14,856 nucleotides of DNA, from NCBI GenBank assembly GCA_937876205.1, contig CALEII010000036.1, forward strand, positions 1-14,856, in the 5' to 3' direction. Under the pieces are notes generated by a model. That model worked only from the letters and a program-made list of their open reading frames with translations, did no database searches and was not told the DNA's origin. A program made the translations under genes and the position numbers. The stretch comes from an uncultured Clostridia bacterium. GTDB lineage: Bacteria > Bacillota > Clostridia > Oscillospirales > Acutalibacteraceae. This document shows, piece by piece, positions 1 through 7,065 of the stretch. Each line of letters opens with the position of its first letter. Positions within the stretch are counted from its first letter, which is position 1.

Positions 1-2
1 TT

Positions 3-734
3 AGCAAAAGGGGAATATTTCTTGATGATAAAAAAGCTGAAGAAATTTGGGAAGCGGAGGGATTCGCACTTAAAGGAAAATCCAAATCGAAGTGGCTTGC
101 CTACTATATGGGTGCTCGCTCTGCTGTATTTGACGAATGGGTAAGGAAGCAGATGACAGATGTACAGGATGCGGTGGTCATTCATATCGGCTGCGGAATG
201 GATAGCCGTGTTTTGAGAGTAGGAACTATAAATCAAAAGTGGTATGATGTGGATTTTGCTGAAGTTATTGAAGAAAGAAAACGATACTATTCCGAATCTG
301 CCAACTATCGTATGATTGCAGGGGATGTGAGGGATGGCAATTGGCTGACAAGTGTTCCCGAAAAGAAGTGTGCTATTGTTGTTATGGAAGGTGTGAGTAT
401 GTACTTGTCCTCCAAAGAAGTACACAAATTAACAGAAAACCTGTGTGTGCATTTTGAGCAGATTGTGTTTTTGATGGACTGCTATACTGTTTTTGCTGCC
501 AAACTGTCCAAGTACAAAAATCCAATAAATGATGTCGGTGTTACTGAGGTTTACGGCATAGATAATCCTGAGTTGTTTCAACACGGTGAGTTTGTTTATG
601 TCAAAGAACACGCAATGACGCCGCAAAAATACATAGATGAGTTGACCGGTATTGAGAAGTATATTTTCGGAAAACTGTATGCAGGAAGTTTTTCCAAAAA
701 GCTGTATCGATTGTTTGAATATAGAAAAGTGTAA
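3..734 (+). CDS. LCM/PPM-family class I SAM-dependent methyltransferase, 5' end outside the window
   Basis: Open reading frame entering from the left edge and ending at TAA 732-734; 243 residues are visible. The codons before the ATG at 108 are in frame and read as real protein (start SKRGIFLDDKKAEEIW), so 108 is not the start. The glycine-rich SAM motif is HIGCGMDSR, followed by the acidic motif WYDVDFAEVI, the GDVRD segment and VMEGVSMYL. This is the pattern of the leucine carboxyl methyltransferase / polyketide O-methyltransferase (TcmP, PPM) family, which transfers methyl groups from SAM to carboxyl or hydroxyl oxygens. In clostridia these are stand-alone cytoplasmic enzymes of unknown substrate. 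A copy of the interspersed repeat starts six bases after the stop. Family assignment is confident; the substrate cannot be told. Confidence 0.88.
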   Translation, partial: SKRGIFLDDKKAEEIWEAEGFALKGKSKSKWLAYYMGARSAVFDEWVRKQMTDVQDAVVIHIGCGMDSRVLRVGTINQKWYDVDFAEVIEERKRYYSESANYRMIAGDVRDGNWLTSVPEKKCAIVVMEGVSMYLSSKEVHKLTENLCVHFEQIVFLMDCYTVFAAKLSKYKNPINDVGVTEVYGIDNPELFQHGEFVYVKEHAMTPQKYIDELTGIEKYIFGKLYAGSFSKKLYRLFEYRKV

Positions 735-739
735 AATCC

Positions 740-802
740 AATTTGTCGAGCTGTTGATGAATTAACGAACTGTGGTTCAGAATTGGGAAGCAAGGCCAAA
801 AA
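740..802 (+). repeat. Left module of interspersed repeat, copy 1
   Basis: Starts just after the methyltransferase stop with AATTTGTCGAGCTGTTGATG. It aligns along about 60 bases with 1531-1590, which starts AATTTGTAGAGCTGTTGATG, and in its second half with 3868-3900. The shared tail reads TGGTTC, then a purine-rich stretch, then CCAAAAA or CAAAAAA. It is the 5' part of the modular repeat that recurs between the host genes. Confidence 0.7.
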
Positions 803-888
803 TCGACAATCTTCGACAGAAGTTCGTCGATTTTTACTTATTACTTCTTCACTCTTCACTTTTCACTAATCTTTGGGTCGATTTTTGG
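796..888 (+). repeat. Interior of repeat copy 1: X/X'/X'' inverted repeats and terminator-like hairpin
   Basis: CCAAAAATCGAC (796-807) can pair with GTCGATTTTT (826-835), giving a 10-bp hairpin with a T5 run, or with GTCGATTTTTGG (877-888), giving 12 bp. The two pairings exclude each other. The loop of the first contains a smaller CTTC-GACA-GAAG hairpin. Between and after the arms lie degenerate TTACTTCTT/TTCACT words. ATTACTTCTT (840-849) has its complement AAGAAGTAAT at 901-910. The near hairpin could end methyltransferase transcripts. Confidence 0.65.
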
Positions 889-925
889 AAAGTAATAAGT
901 AAGAAGTAATAGTGAAGAAGTTCGG

Positions 926-1000
926 GCGGGACACCCGCACCCGATTGTAAATTTTAATTATGTGTGATATAATCATTTCGACAAACAAGAATTTGTAGGT
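926..1000 (+). promoter_or_regulatory. Repeat-borne promoter of the kinase-like gene
   Basis: TTGTAA at 945-950, 17-bp spacer, TATAAT at 968-973, a good sigma-A promoter with a weakened -35. The surrounding block (ACACCCGCACCCGATTGTAA and a downstream ACAAACAAGAATTTG) recurs at 12681-12745 and 14703-14769, so this is the right module of the repeat rather than a gene-specific promoter. A GCGGG-ACA-CCCGC hairpin (926-938) precedes it in this copy only. The ribosome binding site AGGTGAG (997-1003) follows directly. Confidence 0.8.
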
Positions 1001-1006
1001 GAGATA

Positions 1007-1519
1007 ATGATTATTTTAATTACGGGAGCATCGCATACAGGCAAAACGGCGCTTGCTCAAAAATTGCTTGAAAAATATAAATATCCATATCTATCGATAG
1101 ACCATCTGAAAATGGGCTTAATTCGTAGCGGTAATACAGAGCTTACTCCTATGGATGATAATGAATTGACCGAATATTTATGGCCGATTGTTCGGGAAAT
1201 GATAAAAACTGCTATTGAGAACAATCAGAACCTAATTGTCGAAGGTTGCTATATTCCTTTTGACTGGTCGAAATATTTTCAACAAGAATATCTCGAAAAT
1301 ATTAGATACTACTGCATTGTAATGAGCGAGAACTATATAAGAAATCATTTTGCTGACATTAAGAAATATGCAAGTGTCATTGAAAATCGTGGAGATGATA
1401 CAGATTGCACTTTGGAAAGCGTGTTAGCAGATCATGCACAGGTGTTAGAACTCGCTCAAAAGCACAAAGTCAATTATTTGCTTATTGATGATAAATACGA
1501 AATTGATATTAATTTATAA
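1007..1519 (+). CDS. Small P-loop NTPase / kinase-like protein
   Basis: A 170-residue cytoplasmic protein. A Walker A loop GASHTGKT lies at residues 7-14, right behind the first beta strand, and a hydrophobic strand with an acidic residue (LIVEGCYIPFDW) follows near residue 80. The size and layout are those of small nucleoside- or phosphometabolite-kinase-like P-loop proteins, often labelled 2-phosphoglycerate kinase-like or AAA_33-like in clostridia. The substrate cannot be assigned. The start is set by AGGTGAG four bases upstream of the ATG. The gene is monocistronic: its promoter comes from repeat copy 1, and repeat copy 2 starts about ten bases after the stop. Fold assignment is firm; function is not. 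Confidence 0.8.
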   Translation: MIILITGASHTGKTALAQKLLEKYKYPYLSIDHLKMGLIRSGNTELTPMDDNELTEYLWPIVREMIKTAIENNQNLIVEGCYIPFDWSKYFQQEYLENIRYYCIVMSENYIRNHFADIKKYASVIENRGDDTDCTLESVLADHAQVLELAQKHKVNYLLIDDKYEIDINL

Positions 1520-1530
1520 CGATAAATTTC

Positions 1531-1590
1531 AATTTGTAGAGCTGTTGATGAGTTAGTGAATTATGGTTCTAAAATAAGACGTACTGACAA
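1531..1590 (+). repeat. Left module of interspersed repeat, copy 2
   Basis: AATTTGTAGAGCTGTTGATG onward aligns with 740-802, and its end (GTACTGACAAAAAATT) aligns with GTACTGCCAAAAAATT at 3890-3904. Like copy 1 it begins within a dozen bases of a stop codon. Confidence 0.7.
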
Positions 1591-1623
1591 AAAATTCCTG
1601 TTCGCAAGAACAGGAATTTTTTT
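1589..1623 (+). terminator. Bidirectional intrinsic terminator inside repeat copy 2
   Basis: AAAAATTCCTGTTC (1590-1603), loop GCAA, perfect complement GAACAGGAATTTTT (1608-1621), flanked by an A run and a T run. It would stop transcription from either side. It occupies the same slot as the hairpins at 798-835 and 14534-14564. Confidence 0.8.
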
Positions 1624-1625
1624 AT

Positions 1626-1815
1626 CCATTGCGAAAGCAATGGCATATCATCAACAATGGCAAATATGCCATTGTTATATCTCATCAGTCCGTCAGGACT
1701 GCATATCATTACGCTTTAGCGTGTATCAAAAAGCTTTCGCAATGATGATATACAAAACTATGTTTTGATGATATGCAATTCCTGCGGAATTGATGATATA
1801 CAATGCTTCGCATTG
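1626..1815 (+). repeat. Hairpin array A (repeat copy 2)
   Basis: A run of short hairpins joined by a near-constant linker. Stems include CCATTGC-GAAA-GCAATGG (1626-1643), ACAATGGC-AAATAT-GCCATTGT (1654-1675), AGTCC-GTCA-GGACT (1687-1700), ACGCT-TT-AGCGT (1711-1722), AATTCC-TGC-GGAATT and AATGC-TTC-GCATT. Linkers read CATATCATC-like in the first half and GATGATATAC or GATGATATGC in the second. The turning point is CTTTCGCAATG (1734-1744), the complement of CATTGCGAAAG in the first hairpin (1627-1637). No promoter module of the repeat type follows; the next gene uses its own promoter. Confidence 0.8.
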
Positions 1816-1882
1816 ATTCAGTTACCCTTCGGGCAAACGGATTTTCCTTGCCTAAAAAATAAACAAACTTTTTCATAAAATA

Positions 1883-1911
1883 TTTACAACCGCCAATTTT
1901 TCTGATATAAT
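1883..1911 (+). promoter_or_regulatory. Sigma-A promoter of the surface-protein leader
   Basis: TTTACA (1883-1888), 17-bp spacer, TATAAT (1906-1911). Transcription should begin near 1918, giving a leader of about 195 nt before the ATG at 2113. Confidence 0.8.
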
Positions 1912-1917
1912 GAACCT

Positions 1918-2076
1918 ACAATTCCAGCGGAAAGGGTTGACTGTTTAAATGATGTTTGCGATAATCTATCAGACACAGACAGACAGGGCAAAACTATCCT
2001 GTAAATTCCGCACGCAATTTAATATTTGGTAATTAACCGTTCAGGTTCGTATATCTTACGGACTTGGGCGGTTTTT
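1918..2076 (+). ncRNA. Structured 5' leader ending in a terminator; candidate riboswitch or attenuator
   Basis: A leader of about 160 nt lies between the promoter and a strong terminator. GCGGAA (1927-1932) pairs with TTCCGC (2006-2011) to close a domain that contains an ACAGG/CCTGT hairpin (1983-2002) and a GATA/TATC hairpin. A weak TTAAT/ATTAA helix just upstream overlaps the foot of the terminator and could act as antiterminator. I could not match it to a known class; in particular it lacks the GNRA loop and core of the c-di-GMP-I aptamer. The regulatory role is inferred from layout. Confidence 0.5.
2035..2076 (+). terminator. Attenuator-like terminator in the leader of the surface-protein gene
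   Basis: A 17-bp helix is formed by AACCGTTCAGGTTCGTA (2035-2051) and TACGGACTTGGGCGGTT (2057-2073). All four non-Watson-Crick positions are G-U pairs. The loop is TATCT and a T5 run follows. It ends 37 bases before the start codon and lies downstream of the gene's own promoter, so it must be bypassed for expression. Confidence 0.82.
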
Positions 2077-2112
2077 GTGTTTCAAAATCAATCCCCAAAA
2101 GGAGACAACACA

Positions 2113-3822
2113 ATGAAAAAACTTTTATCAATAATCCTCTCAATCTTAATGGTTGCGACTATGCTTCCTATGGCGGTTGTGCAGGTAAGTGCGGCTGAAA
2201 ATCTCGACTATAATATTAAGCTCGAGGTTGTTGATTGGGTTGTTTATGAAACATCAGGCAAGCTCATTGGCGAGTTTAACGCTGTTGAGCATGGTGATGC
2301 ATTTTACGATGTGTCATTGACCCAAGCTGATGACGGAACATTCACCTGCAGCTATCAAATTGCTCTTGAGCGTAACGATGGCAACACAGCGTGGGATGAA
2401 AGCAGTATATCCTTCAGAATTGATTCCTGTGAAGATGAATTTTTGCAGGAGTTTGAAAAGTCATTCTACAGCAACTACAATATTTTTTACAACTTAAAGG
2501 TAACAAGAAGCGCCGGTCACAGCTTTTCTGATTGGGCGGATGCAGGTGACGGAACACATACAAGAATTTGCTCGGTTTGCAGTGAAACAGAAACACAAAA
2601 TCACAGTTTTGAAGGTGGGAACTGTTTAACAGTCGGGAAATGTGTTTGCGGTCTAAGTTCAATTGACAGCAACGTTCATGCGAAACCTGTGAAATATGTT
2701 GTCAACAGTGAAAACAACTTTAAGCACGACGAGGTCTATGAATGTTGTGGTGTTATTAAAAGCAATTTAGACCACAAATATGATTCCATGGGTATGTGTA
2801 AGGAATGTAAGTATCAGTGTGCACATTCATCTTTCACAGGCAGTATTTGTGACTCCTGTGGATATAATTCTGATTTTGTCGTAATTGACGGCACTCTGGG
2901 TGGCAAAACAACAGCAACCAAGGATGATGTAAATGCTTTGGTGGATGAACTCAAAGGTTATGTCGATAGCGGAATCACAACGATTATCGTAACAGGCAGC
3001 CAACCTGCTTTGTATAATTTTTATGGGATAGATACTTCTGCTGTATCTGCGGCACTTTACTACTTGGCTGATAACAACCTGGATAGTCCATATTGCGGAA
3101 CAATTGATTTGATTCTTCCTGATGTTACGGAAATTGTAGATGACGAGTTTAATAATACATTTGCTTTAAACAGTATTACCCTTCCCAAGGTAACTAAATT
3201 AGGAAATTTGGCATTCTATGCTGCTCAATGGTTACAAAGAATTACTTTCGGTTCCGTACTTACAGATGTTAATGAGACGGGTGGAGTTGTGTTTGCTGCC
3301 GTCGGAAAAAAAGTGGGCGGTTGTGATTTGATTCTCAACTGTGGACAAATGAACGAAAGCAGTGTATCTGCACCAGATCTGAGCACTAACATTTGGAAAT
3401 TCAGGTATGAAAACGAATTTAAGAGCATCACTCTGACACACAACGGCGGTGAAGCAACCTGCACCACTCAGGCAGTCTGTGAAACCTGCGGTGAAAGCTA
3501 CGGCGAGGTTGATGCAGATAATCACGATATCGTTATTGACGAAGCAGTAGCTCCCGATTGTGCAAATACAGGTCTTACTGAGGGTGAGCATTGCACAAGA
3601 TGTGATTATGCGGTTGCACAGGAGGTTGTTCCTGCACTCACTCACAAGGACGAAGACGGTGACTACAAGTGTGACTACAGCTGCGGACACGAATTTGAAA
3701 AGCCCGTTGAACCCACAGATGAAACTTGTACAGACTGCGGAAAGGTTCACACAAACTTCTTCTCAGAAATCATCTGCTTCTTTATAAGAATATTTAACTT
3801 CATCAAAAATCTTTTTGCATAA
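2113..3822 (+). CDS. Secreted cysteine-rich BspA-like surface protein
   Basis: A 569-residue exported protein starting at ATG 2113 behind AGGAG. A frame-open TTG at 2026 is rejected because it lies before the terminator stem. Residues 1-27 are a signal peptide (MKKLL, a hydrophobic core, then QVSA). An N-terminal domain of unknown type covers about 30-135. Then come Cys-pair segments such as HTRICSVC and GICDSCG-like motifs (about 135-250), a BspA-type leucine-rich stretch with ITLPKVTKLGNLAFY and ITFGSVLTDV (about 255-430), more Cys-pair modules (CETCG, CTRCDY, about 450-520), and a tail with CTDCGKVH followed by an aromatic, Ile-rich helix ending in KNLFA. BspA proteins usually mediate adhesion or surface binding. 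No LPXTG, dockerin or SLH motif is seen, so the tail may be the anchor. A hairpin follows the stop. Confidence 0.82.
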   Translation: MKKLLSIILSILMVATMLPMAVVQVSAAENLDYNIKLEVVDWVVYETSGKLIGEFNAVEHGDAFYDVSLTQADDGTFTCSYQIALERNDGNTAWDESSISFRIDSCEDEFLQEFEKSFYSNYNIFYNLKVTRSAGHSFSDWADAGDGTHTRICSVCSETETQNHSFEGGNCLTVGKCVCGLSSIDSNVHAKPVKYVVNSENNFKHDEVYECCGVIKSNLDHKYDSMGMCKECKYQCAHSSFTGSICDSCGYNSDFVVIDGTLGGKTTATKDDVNALVDELKGYVDSGITTIIVTGSQPALYNFYGIDTSAVSAALYYLADNNLDSPYCGTIDLILPDVTEIVDDEFNNTFALNSITLPKVTKLGNLAFYAAQWLQRITFGSVLTDVNETGGVVFAAVGKKVGGCDLILNCGQMNESSVSAPDLSTNIWKFRYENEFKSITLTHNGGEATCTTQAVCETCGESYGEVDADNHDIVIDEAVAPDCANTGLTEGEHCTRCDYAVAQEVVPALTHKDEDGDYKCDYSCGHEFEKPVEPTDETCTDCGKVHTNFFSEIICFFIRIFNFIKNLFA

Positions 3823-3830
3823 TAAAACTT

Positions 3831-3855
3831 ACCGCCGGGGATAATCCTCGGCGGT
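3831..3855 (+). terminator. Hairpin after the surface-protein gene
   Basis: ACCGCCGGGG (3831-3840), loop ATAAT, CCTCGGCGGT (3846-3855) with one G-U pair. The helix is GC-rich and placed nine bases after the stop, but only a short T run follows, so termination may be partial. Confidence 0.6.
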
Positions 3856-3867
3856 TGCCATTACATA

Positions 3868-3913
3868 ACCATAGTTCAGATTTGGGTAGTACTGCCAAAA
3901 AATTAAGGACTTC
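3868..3913 (+). repeat. Left half of repeat copy 3, cut by the mobile element
   Basis: AACCATAGTTCAGATTTGGG, then GTACTGCCAAAAAATT, aligns with the ends of the left modules at 740-802 and 1531-1590. It stops in the middle of the palindrome at AAGGACTTC (3905-3913). The other half, AGTCCTTAATTTTTTATCC, is found 8.55 kb away at 12469. Confidence 0.72.
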
Positions 3914-3915
3914 GA

Positions 3916-3950
3916 AGGGGGACACTCCGTAAGGAAGTTGTCTCCCTTCG
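3916..3950 (+). repeat. Left terminal hairpin of the element
   Basis: AAGGGGGACA (3915-3924) pairs with TGTCTCCCTT (3938-3947) with one G-U pair; the loop contains CC-GTAA-GG. The word TAAGGAAGTTG spans 3930-3940. It is probably a recombinase recognition end; it could also act as a terminator facing the element genes. Confidence 0.6.
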
Positions 3951-4013
3951 GCTTTTGTAATCAGCCTAAAAGATTGAATTGTAGGTAATATCAATCTATA
4001 TGGAGGATTACAT

Positions 4014-4298
4014 ATGTCAAATATAATTGAAGAATTATTCTACGGAAATCTTGAGCCACAAGAGCTCACCACAGAAATAACACCCAGACTCAAAAAGAAG
4101 TTAAATGAGCTTGTAAAGAAAGAGGAAGAACTGGCAGCAAAACTGTCTGACGAAGAAAAAGAGAAGTTTGCAAATTATGTGAGCACATATAATGAGTTCT
4201 CAAGTATGAGCATTTGTGACGGATTTGTTTCAGGTTTTAGATTTGGTGCAAAATTTACATACGATACTTTTGTTGTGAATTCAAAAGGAGGTATGTAA
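4014..4298 (+). CDS. DUF6809-like small protein of mobile elements
   Basis: A 94-residue, charged, mostly helical protein with no signal peptide. The N-terminus NIIEELFYGNLEP and the C-terminal FVSGFRFGAKF segment are the two conserved ends of the DUF6809-type proteins that accompany clostridial integrative elements. The middle (residues 25-60) is Lys/Glu-rich and likely a coiled coil. The start ATG 4014 is preceded by GGAGG at seven bases. The stop is separated from the next start by one base, so it is translationally coupled to the tnpV-like gene. Molecular role unknown; family recognition is from motif memory only. Confidence 0.7.
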   Translation: MSNIIEELFYGNLEPQELTTEITPRLKKKLNELVKKEEELAAKLSDEEKEKFANYVSTYNEFSSMSICDGFVSGFRFGAKFTYDTFVVNSKGGM

Positions 4299-4299
4299 A

Positions 4300-4665
4300 A
4301 TGAGCGAGAAAATAAAAATAACTTATCGACAGGTTGGCGACTTTAAAATTCCAAACATCATCCTGCCGCCTGAACAAGCAAATATCACTGTAGGTAAATG
4401 GGGAATGATGCACAAAAACTACCTTGAACACAACAAACGAGGTATATTTATGCTGATGGTAACTAAATGCACACTTTGGCCTTATCTTGCAGATATTGAC
4501 CGTCAGGCAAATGAAATGTATGACCTTCTGATTGAACAGATAAAAGAGGCTGAAGGTGTTACAGAACAACTCAAAGAGCAAGACCAACTTGAGTGGGTAC
4601 AGAGGATGGGTAATATTCAGCAACGAGCAAGAGAAATTGTTTGCAGCGAGCTGATATACAGTTAA
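4300..4665 (+). CDS. tnpV: TnpV-family transposon-encoded protein
   Basis: A 121-residue protein with the features of the TnpV family: an N-terminal ITYRQVGDFKIPNIILP motif, GKWGMMHKNYL in the middle, LADIDRQANEM, and a C-terminal EGVTEQLKEQDQLEWVQRMG leading to an IVCSELIY end. TnpV is named from Tn4451 of Clostridium perfringens, where it is dispensable for transposition and has no settled function. AAAGGAGG (4284-4291) lies within the end of the upstream gene, so the two form an operon. A hairpin without a T run follows at 4685-4714. The gene supports a Tn4451-type origin of the element. Confidence 0.85.
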   Translation: MSEKIKITYRQVGDFKIPNIILPPEQANITVGKWGMMHKNYLEHNKRGIFMLMVTKCTLWPYLADIDRQANEMYDLLIEQIKEAEGVTEQLKEQDQLEWVQRMGNIQQRAREIVCSELIYS

Positions 4666-4961
4666 ATTGAACTTGATATACAAAAGCACGACTTACGGCA
4701 ATGTAGGTCGTGCTGAACTATTAATGTGAAAAATGCCTTTTATTCGTTAGCTTTTCTAGGATAATACATTTGGTTATTCTAGGAATTCCTATCGAATACA
4801 GAGCAAAAACCAAAAAAATCATACAATATGTTGTGGTTACCGGTAATCAAGTTCAGTTTATATGGTGTGATTTTTTAGGTTTATTTGATCTGATTTTAAT
4901 ATAGACTGAAAATAAAAATAGATAAACAAATAATGATGCTATTTTGCGTTTGATTGAAATT
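4666..4961. other. Convergent intergenic region with hairpins
   Basis: No gene is seen between tnpV and the end of rloB. It holds a hairpin AGCACGAC...GTCGTGCT (4685-4714), probably an end signal of the tnpV operon although a T run is missing. It also holds a nested palindromic block (4741-4798): TATTCG/CGAATA outside, CTAGGATAA/TTATTCTAG inside, and the perfect palindrome TAGGAATTCCTA (4780-4791). The rest is plain A/T-rich sequence. Confidence 0.5.
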
Positions 4962-5609
4962 CTATTTTTTGATTTTAGATTTAATTTCATCAACAAGAAT
5001 ATGTACGGTAGTACAAGGACACATTTCCGATGGCTTTTTTGTACAATCGGATGCTTGTTCATTAAATTTTTGTTTTGCAAGATTGATAGCTTTCACTTCG
5101 TCTCCGTGACGATAAAGCTTATTATATATTGCTTTGTCTGATTTTTGATATTTTTGTCCAGTTATTCTTTTAAATGTATTACTAAAACCAGTACAACATG
5201 CAACAGAATCATTATATGTAGGCATAGTGCCAAAGTAAGCACTAAACCATTCTTCGATACACGGATTTGACCACCCTACTTTTATATTAGATTTATGTGC
5301 TGCTTCTATAATTGCATCGAAATTTTTAATCTGATCTCTATCGAATATTATCCATGGCTCACTAAATTGTGGATGCAATGCACGTATTCGTAACACTTCT
5401 TGAATGAGATTATCTGTATTGGTTTCACTAATTTTTATAACTAGATTCCGTTGTAATTCTTGGGGAATAGAATCTCTTAAACCTGAAAGATAATTGTGTT
5501 CCGTTTCCTTAGTATCTGTAACAATGATATAATATCCTAAGTGAGGTGTATAGTTTCTATGGAAACTTTCTCTTTCTTTTCGTGTGCCTTTTCTTGGATT
5601 CCTGTCCAT
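4962..5609 (-). CDS. rloB: RloB family protein (AbiLii-like), partner of RloA
   Basis: A 215-residue protein with the RloB signature: a basic N-terminus, then a DTKETEHNYLSGL segment matching the family's TEGxxTExxYF motif, WIIFDRDQ (the DxD motif, near residue 90), and SNPCIEEWFSAYFG matching the SNPxFExWLLxHF motif. These acidic positions resemble a Toprim-like nuclease site, so RloB is taken as the putative effector. The family's usual glycine-rich TEG is replaced by DTK, which is a variation. The start ATG at 5607-5609 shares one base with the rloA stop (TAATG) behind AGGAGG, so the two are translationally coupled. RloA-RloB pairs occur in restriction islands and as the AbiL abortive-infection system. 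Confidence 0.85.
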   Translation of the reverse strand: MDRNPRKGTRKERESFHRNYTPHLGYYIIVTDTKETEHNYLSGLRDSIPQELQRNLVIKISETNTDNLIQEVLRIRALHPQFSEPWIIFDRDQIKNFDAIIEAAHKSNIKVGWSNPCIEEWFSAYFGTMPTYNDSVACCTGFSNTFKRITGQKYQKSDKAIYNKLYRHGDEVKAINLAKQKFNEQASDCTKKPSEMCPCTTVHILVDEIKSKIKK

Positions 5610-6883
5610 TATGATTCCTCCTTAAACAAATCAAATCTGTTTAATGTTGGAATTGCTCCATATTTACCTAAAAGGTAATTTTTTTCGTAATTTTCGTCTT
5701 TTCTAATTTTAGTTCCATCTTCATCTTCAAAATCAACAAGTGAATATAGTGAAGAAACTCCATTTAGATCTTTTTCCACAAACCAAATTTCATCTCTTCT
5801 TAAAGATTGATTATTTAATTGCCAAGAATCGTGACAAGTAAAAATTAATTGAGCATTATTAGTATTTATACTTGGATCTAAAAAGGCAATTATAAAAGCG
5901 CGTACTAGTAATGGGTGTAAACGAGCATTTAATTCATCTACAAATAAAACACTGCCCGCTTTCAAAACATCTTGCAATACAGGATATAACGAGAACATTT
6001 TAAGGGTGCCTGAAGATTCTTCTTTTAAGGAAATTGATGCAGTGTCATCTGAATCAATAATTTTATGAATTGATTCAATTCGGACTCTTTTCTTTTGCTC
6101 ATTATCTGGATTGTCTAATTCCTTTACATCAAATCCAATTATTGAGGTGTCAAATGAAGAAAAATATTTTATTACATTTTCTTGTACTGCCTTATCTGTA
6201 ATAAATCCTTTTGGTAAAAGTCTAGACCAAAATATATTTTCTTCAGGATTACCAAAGTTTACGGTTTCACATTGTAAAAACCAATTACGAATTAATTTTA
6301 ATTTTTCAATTTTTAATTTTGCTCCTAAAGAGACAATTAAAGTTTCCTTGTTCAAGGAACTCATAATATTTTCTTGATGCTTTTTAGACAATCCAATTAA
6401 ATCTATTGTTTCTTTATTTCTATAAAAAATAGTTTTATAATCATTGCGAGATGATTTTGATTTGTAATTTAACCATTCTTCAGTTATACCATCTCGTCCA
6501 ACTGAAAATCCATAGTTATATACTTTTTCTGGACCATTGTTTGAGTCAGTAAAATATACTTCAAATGAAGATTCATCATTAACAGAGTTTTTATCAAATA
6601 AGAAGGGTGTAGGAGGTGCAAATTCAGATTTTCCTGTTTTGTTTTCAGCTTCATCACCATAGTAAAAAGAGCGTATTACATATAAAGCCATATACTTAAA
6701 TGCTTCAAACACATTAGATTTTCCGCTCGCATTTGCTCCGTATATGGCAGCTACAGGAAGTAGCTTTTCATTAGCTACAGTAACAATATGATCGTTAAAT
6801 TCCGTTATTTTTGTTGCAGACATATCTAGTATGGCATCATCTCTAAAAGATCTAAAGTTTTTAAAATTGAATTGAACTAACAT
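5609..6883 (-). CDS. rloA: RloA/AbiLi-like AAA ATPase
   Basis: A 424-residue ATP-binding protein of the AAA_15/AAA_21 (OLD-like, ABC-type) group. The N-terminal LVQFNFKNFRSF strand opens the fold. Walker A GANASGKS lies at 49-56. The signature-like EESSGTLKMF and Walker B VLFVDELNARLHPLL come late in the chain and are followed by the switch histidine in IFTCHDS. A 430-residue version starting at 6901 is possible, but AAAGGAAG sits at the right distance before ATG 6883 and nothing suitable precedes 6901. RloA is thought to sense infection and control its partner RloB, encoded next with a one-base overlap. The gene is visibly more A/T-rich than the host genes, consistent with transfer. Confidence 0.87.
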   Translation of the reverse strand: MLVQFNFKNFRSFRDDAILDMSATKITEFNDHIVTVANEKLLPVAAIYGANASGKSNVFEAFKYMALYVIRSFYYGDEAENKTGKSEFAPPTPFLFDKNSVNDESSFEVYFTDSNNGPEKVYNYGFSVGRDGITEEWLNYKSKSSRNDYKTIFYRNKETIDLIGLSKKHQENIMSSLNKETLIVSLGAKLKIEKLKLIRNWFLQCETVNFGNPEENIFWSRLLPKGFITDKAVQENVIKYFSSFDTSIIGFDVKELDNPDNEQKKRVRIESIHKIIDSDDTASISLKEESSGTLKMFSLYPVLQDVLKAGSVLFVDELNARLHPLLVRAFIIAFLDPSINTNNAQLIFTCHDSWQLNNQSLRRDEIWFVEKDLNGVSSLYSLVDFEDEDGTKIRKDENYEKNYLLGKYGAIPTLNRFDLFKEES

Positions 6884-6915
6884 ATTCTTTCTTCCTTTCA
6901 TACATTTATATATAC

Positions 6916-6943
6916 ATTATATGCATTTTTTTAAAAAAATCAA
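6916..6943 (-). promoter_or_regulatory. Promoter of rloA-rloB
   Basis: On the minus strand TTGATT (6938-6943), 16-bp spacer, TATAAT (6916-6921). It points away from the divergent RNA and Mrr-like unit; the two -35 regions are about 90 bases apart. Confidence 0.65.
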
Positions 6944-7030
6944 CAACTAAATGAGAAAAAATCTCTTTTAGCAGTAGAATATTGGCCTTTAGATGGAATT
7001 TTTTTGTTATAATTATTTTTCAGTTTAATC

Positions 7031-7059
7031 TTTTCTTTTGTCAAATAAAGTGCTATAAT
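7031..7059 (+). promoter_or_regulatory. Extended -10 promoter of the structured RNA and Mrr-like gene
   Basis: TATAAT (7054-7059) with the extended element TGC just before it, and a poor -35 TTTTCT at 17 bp. The start is expected at about 7066, exactly at the first base of the closing helix of the RNA. Confidence 0.7.
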
Positions 7060-7065
7060 AATAAA

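Noticed and set aside
1556..1768. 70-residue plus-strand frame over the repeat
   Set aside because: It lies entirely on the left module, the terminator and hairpin array A, and has no ribosome binding site; its sequence is explained by the repeat.
1626..1815. CRISPR-like array
   Set aside because: Repeats are only about 10 bases, change orientation midway, and the spacers are themselves palindromes; no cas gene is present.
1918..2076. c-di-GMP-I (GEMM) riboswitch, suggested by ACAGGGCAAA
   Set aside because: The GNRA tetraloop and receptor and the conserved second half of the aptamer are not found.
2026..2112. Upstream TTG start for the surface protein
   Set aside because: The added residues would be encoded by the terminator stem and would bury the signal peptide; ATG 2113 has a good AGGAG.
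3232..3750. 172-residue minus-strand frame
   Set aside because: Antisense shadow of the surface-protein gene, without start signals.
4255..4689. 144-residue minus-strand frame
   Set aside because: Antisense to tnpV, which has a clear family match and ribosome binding site.
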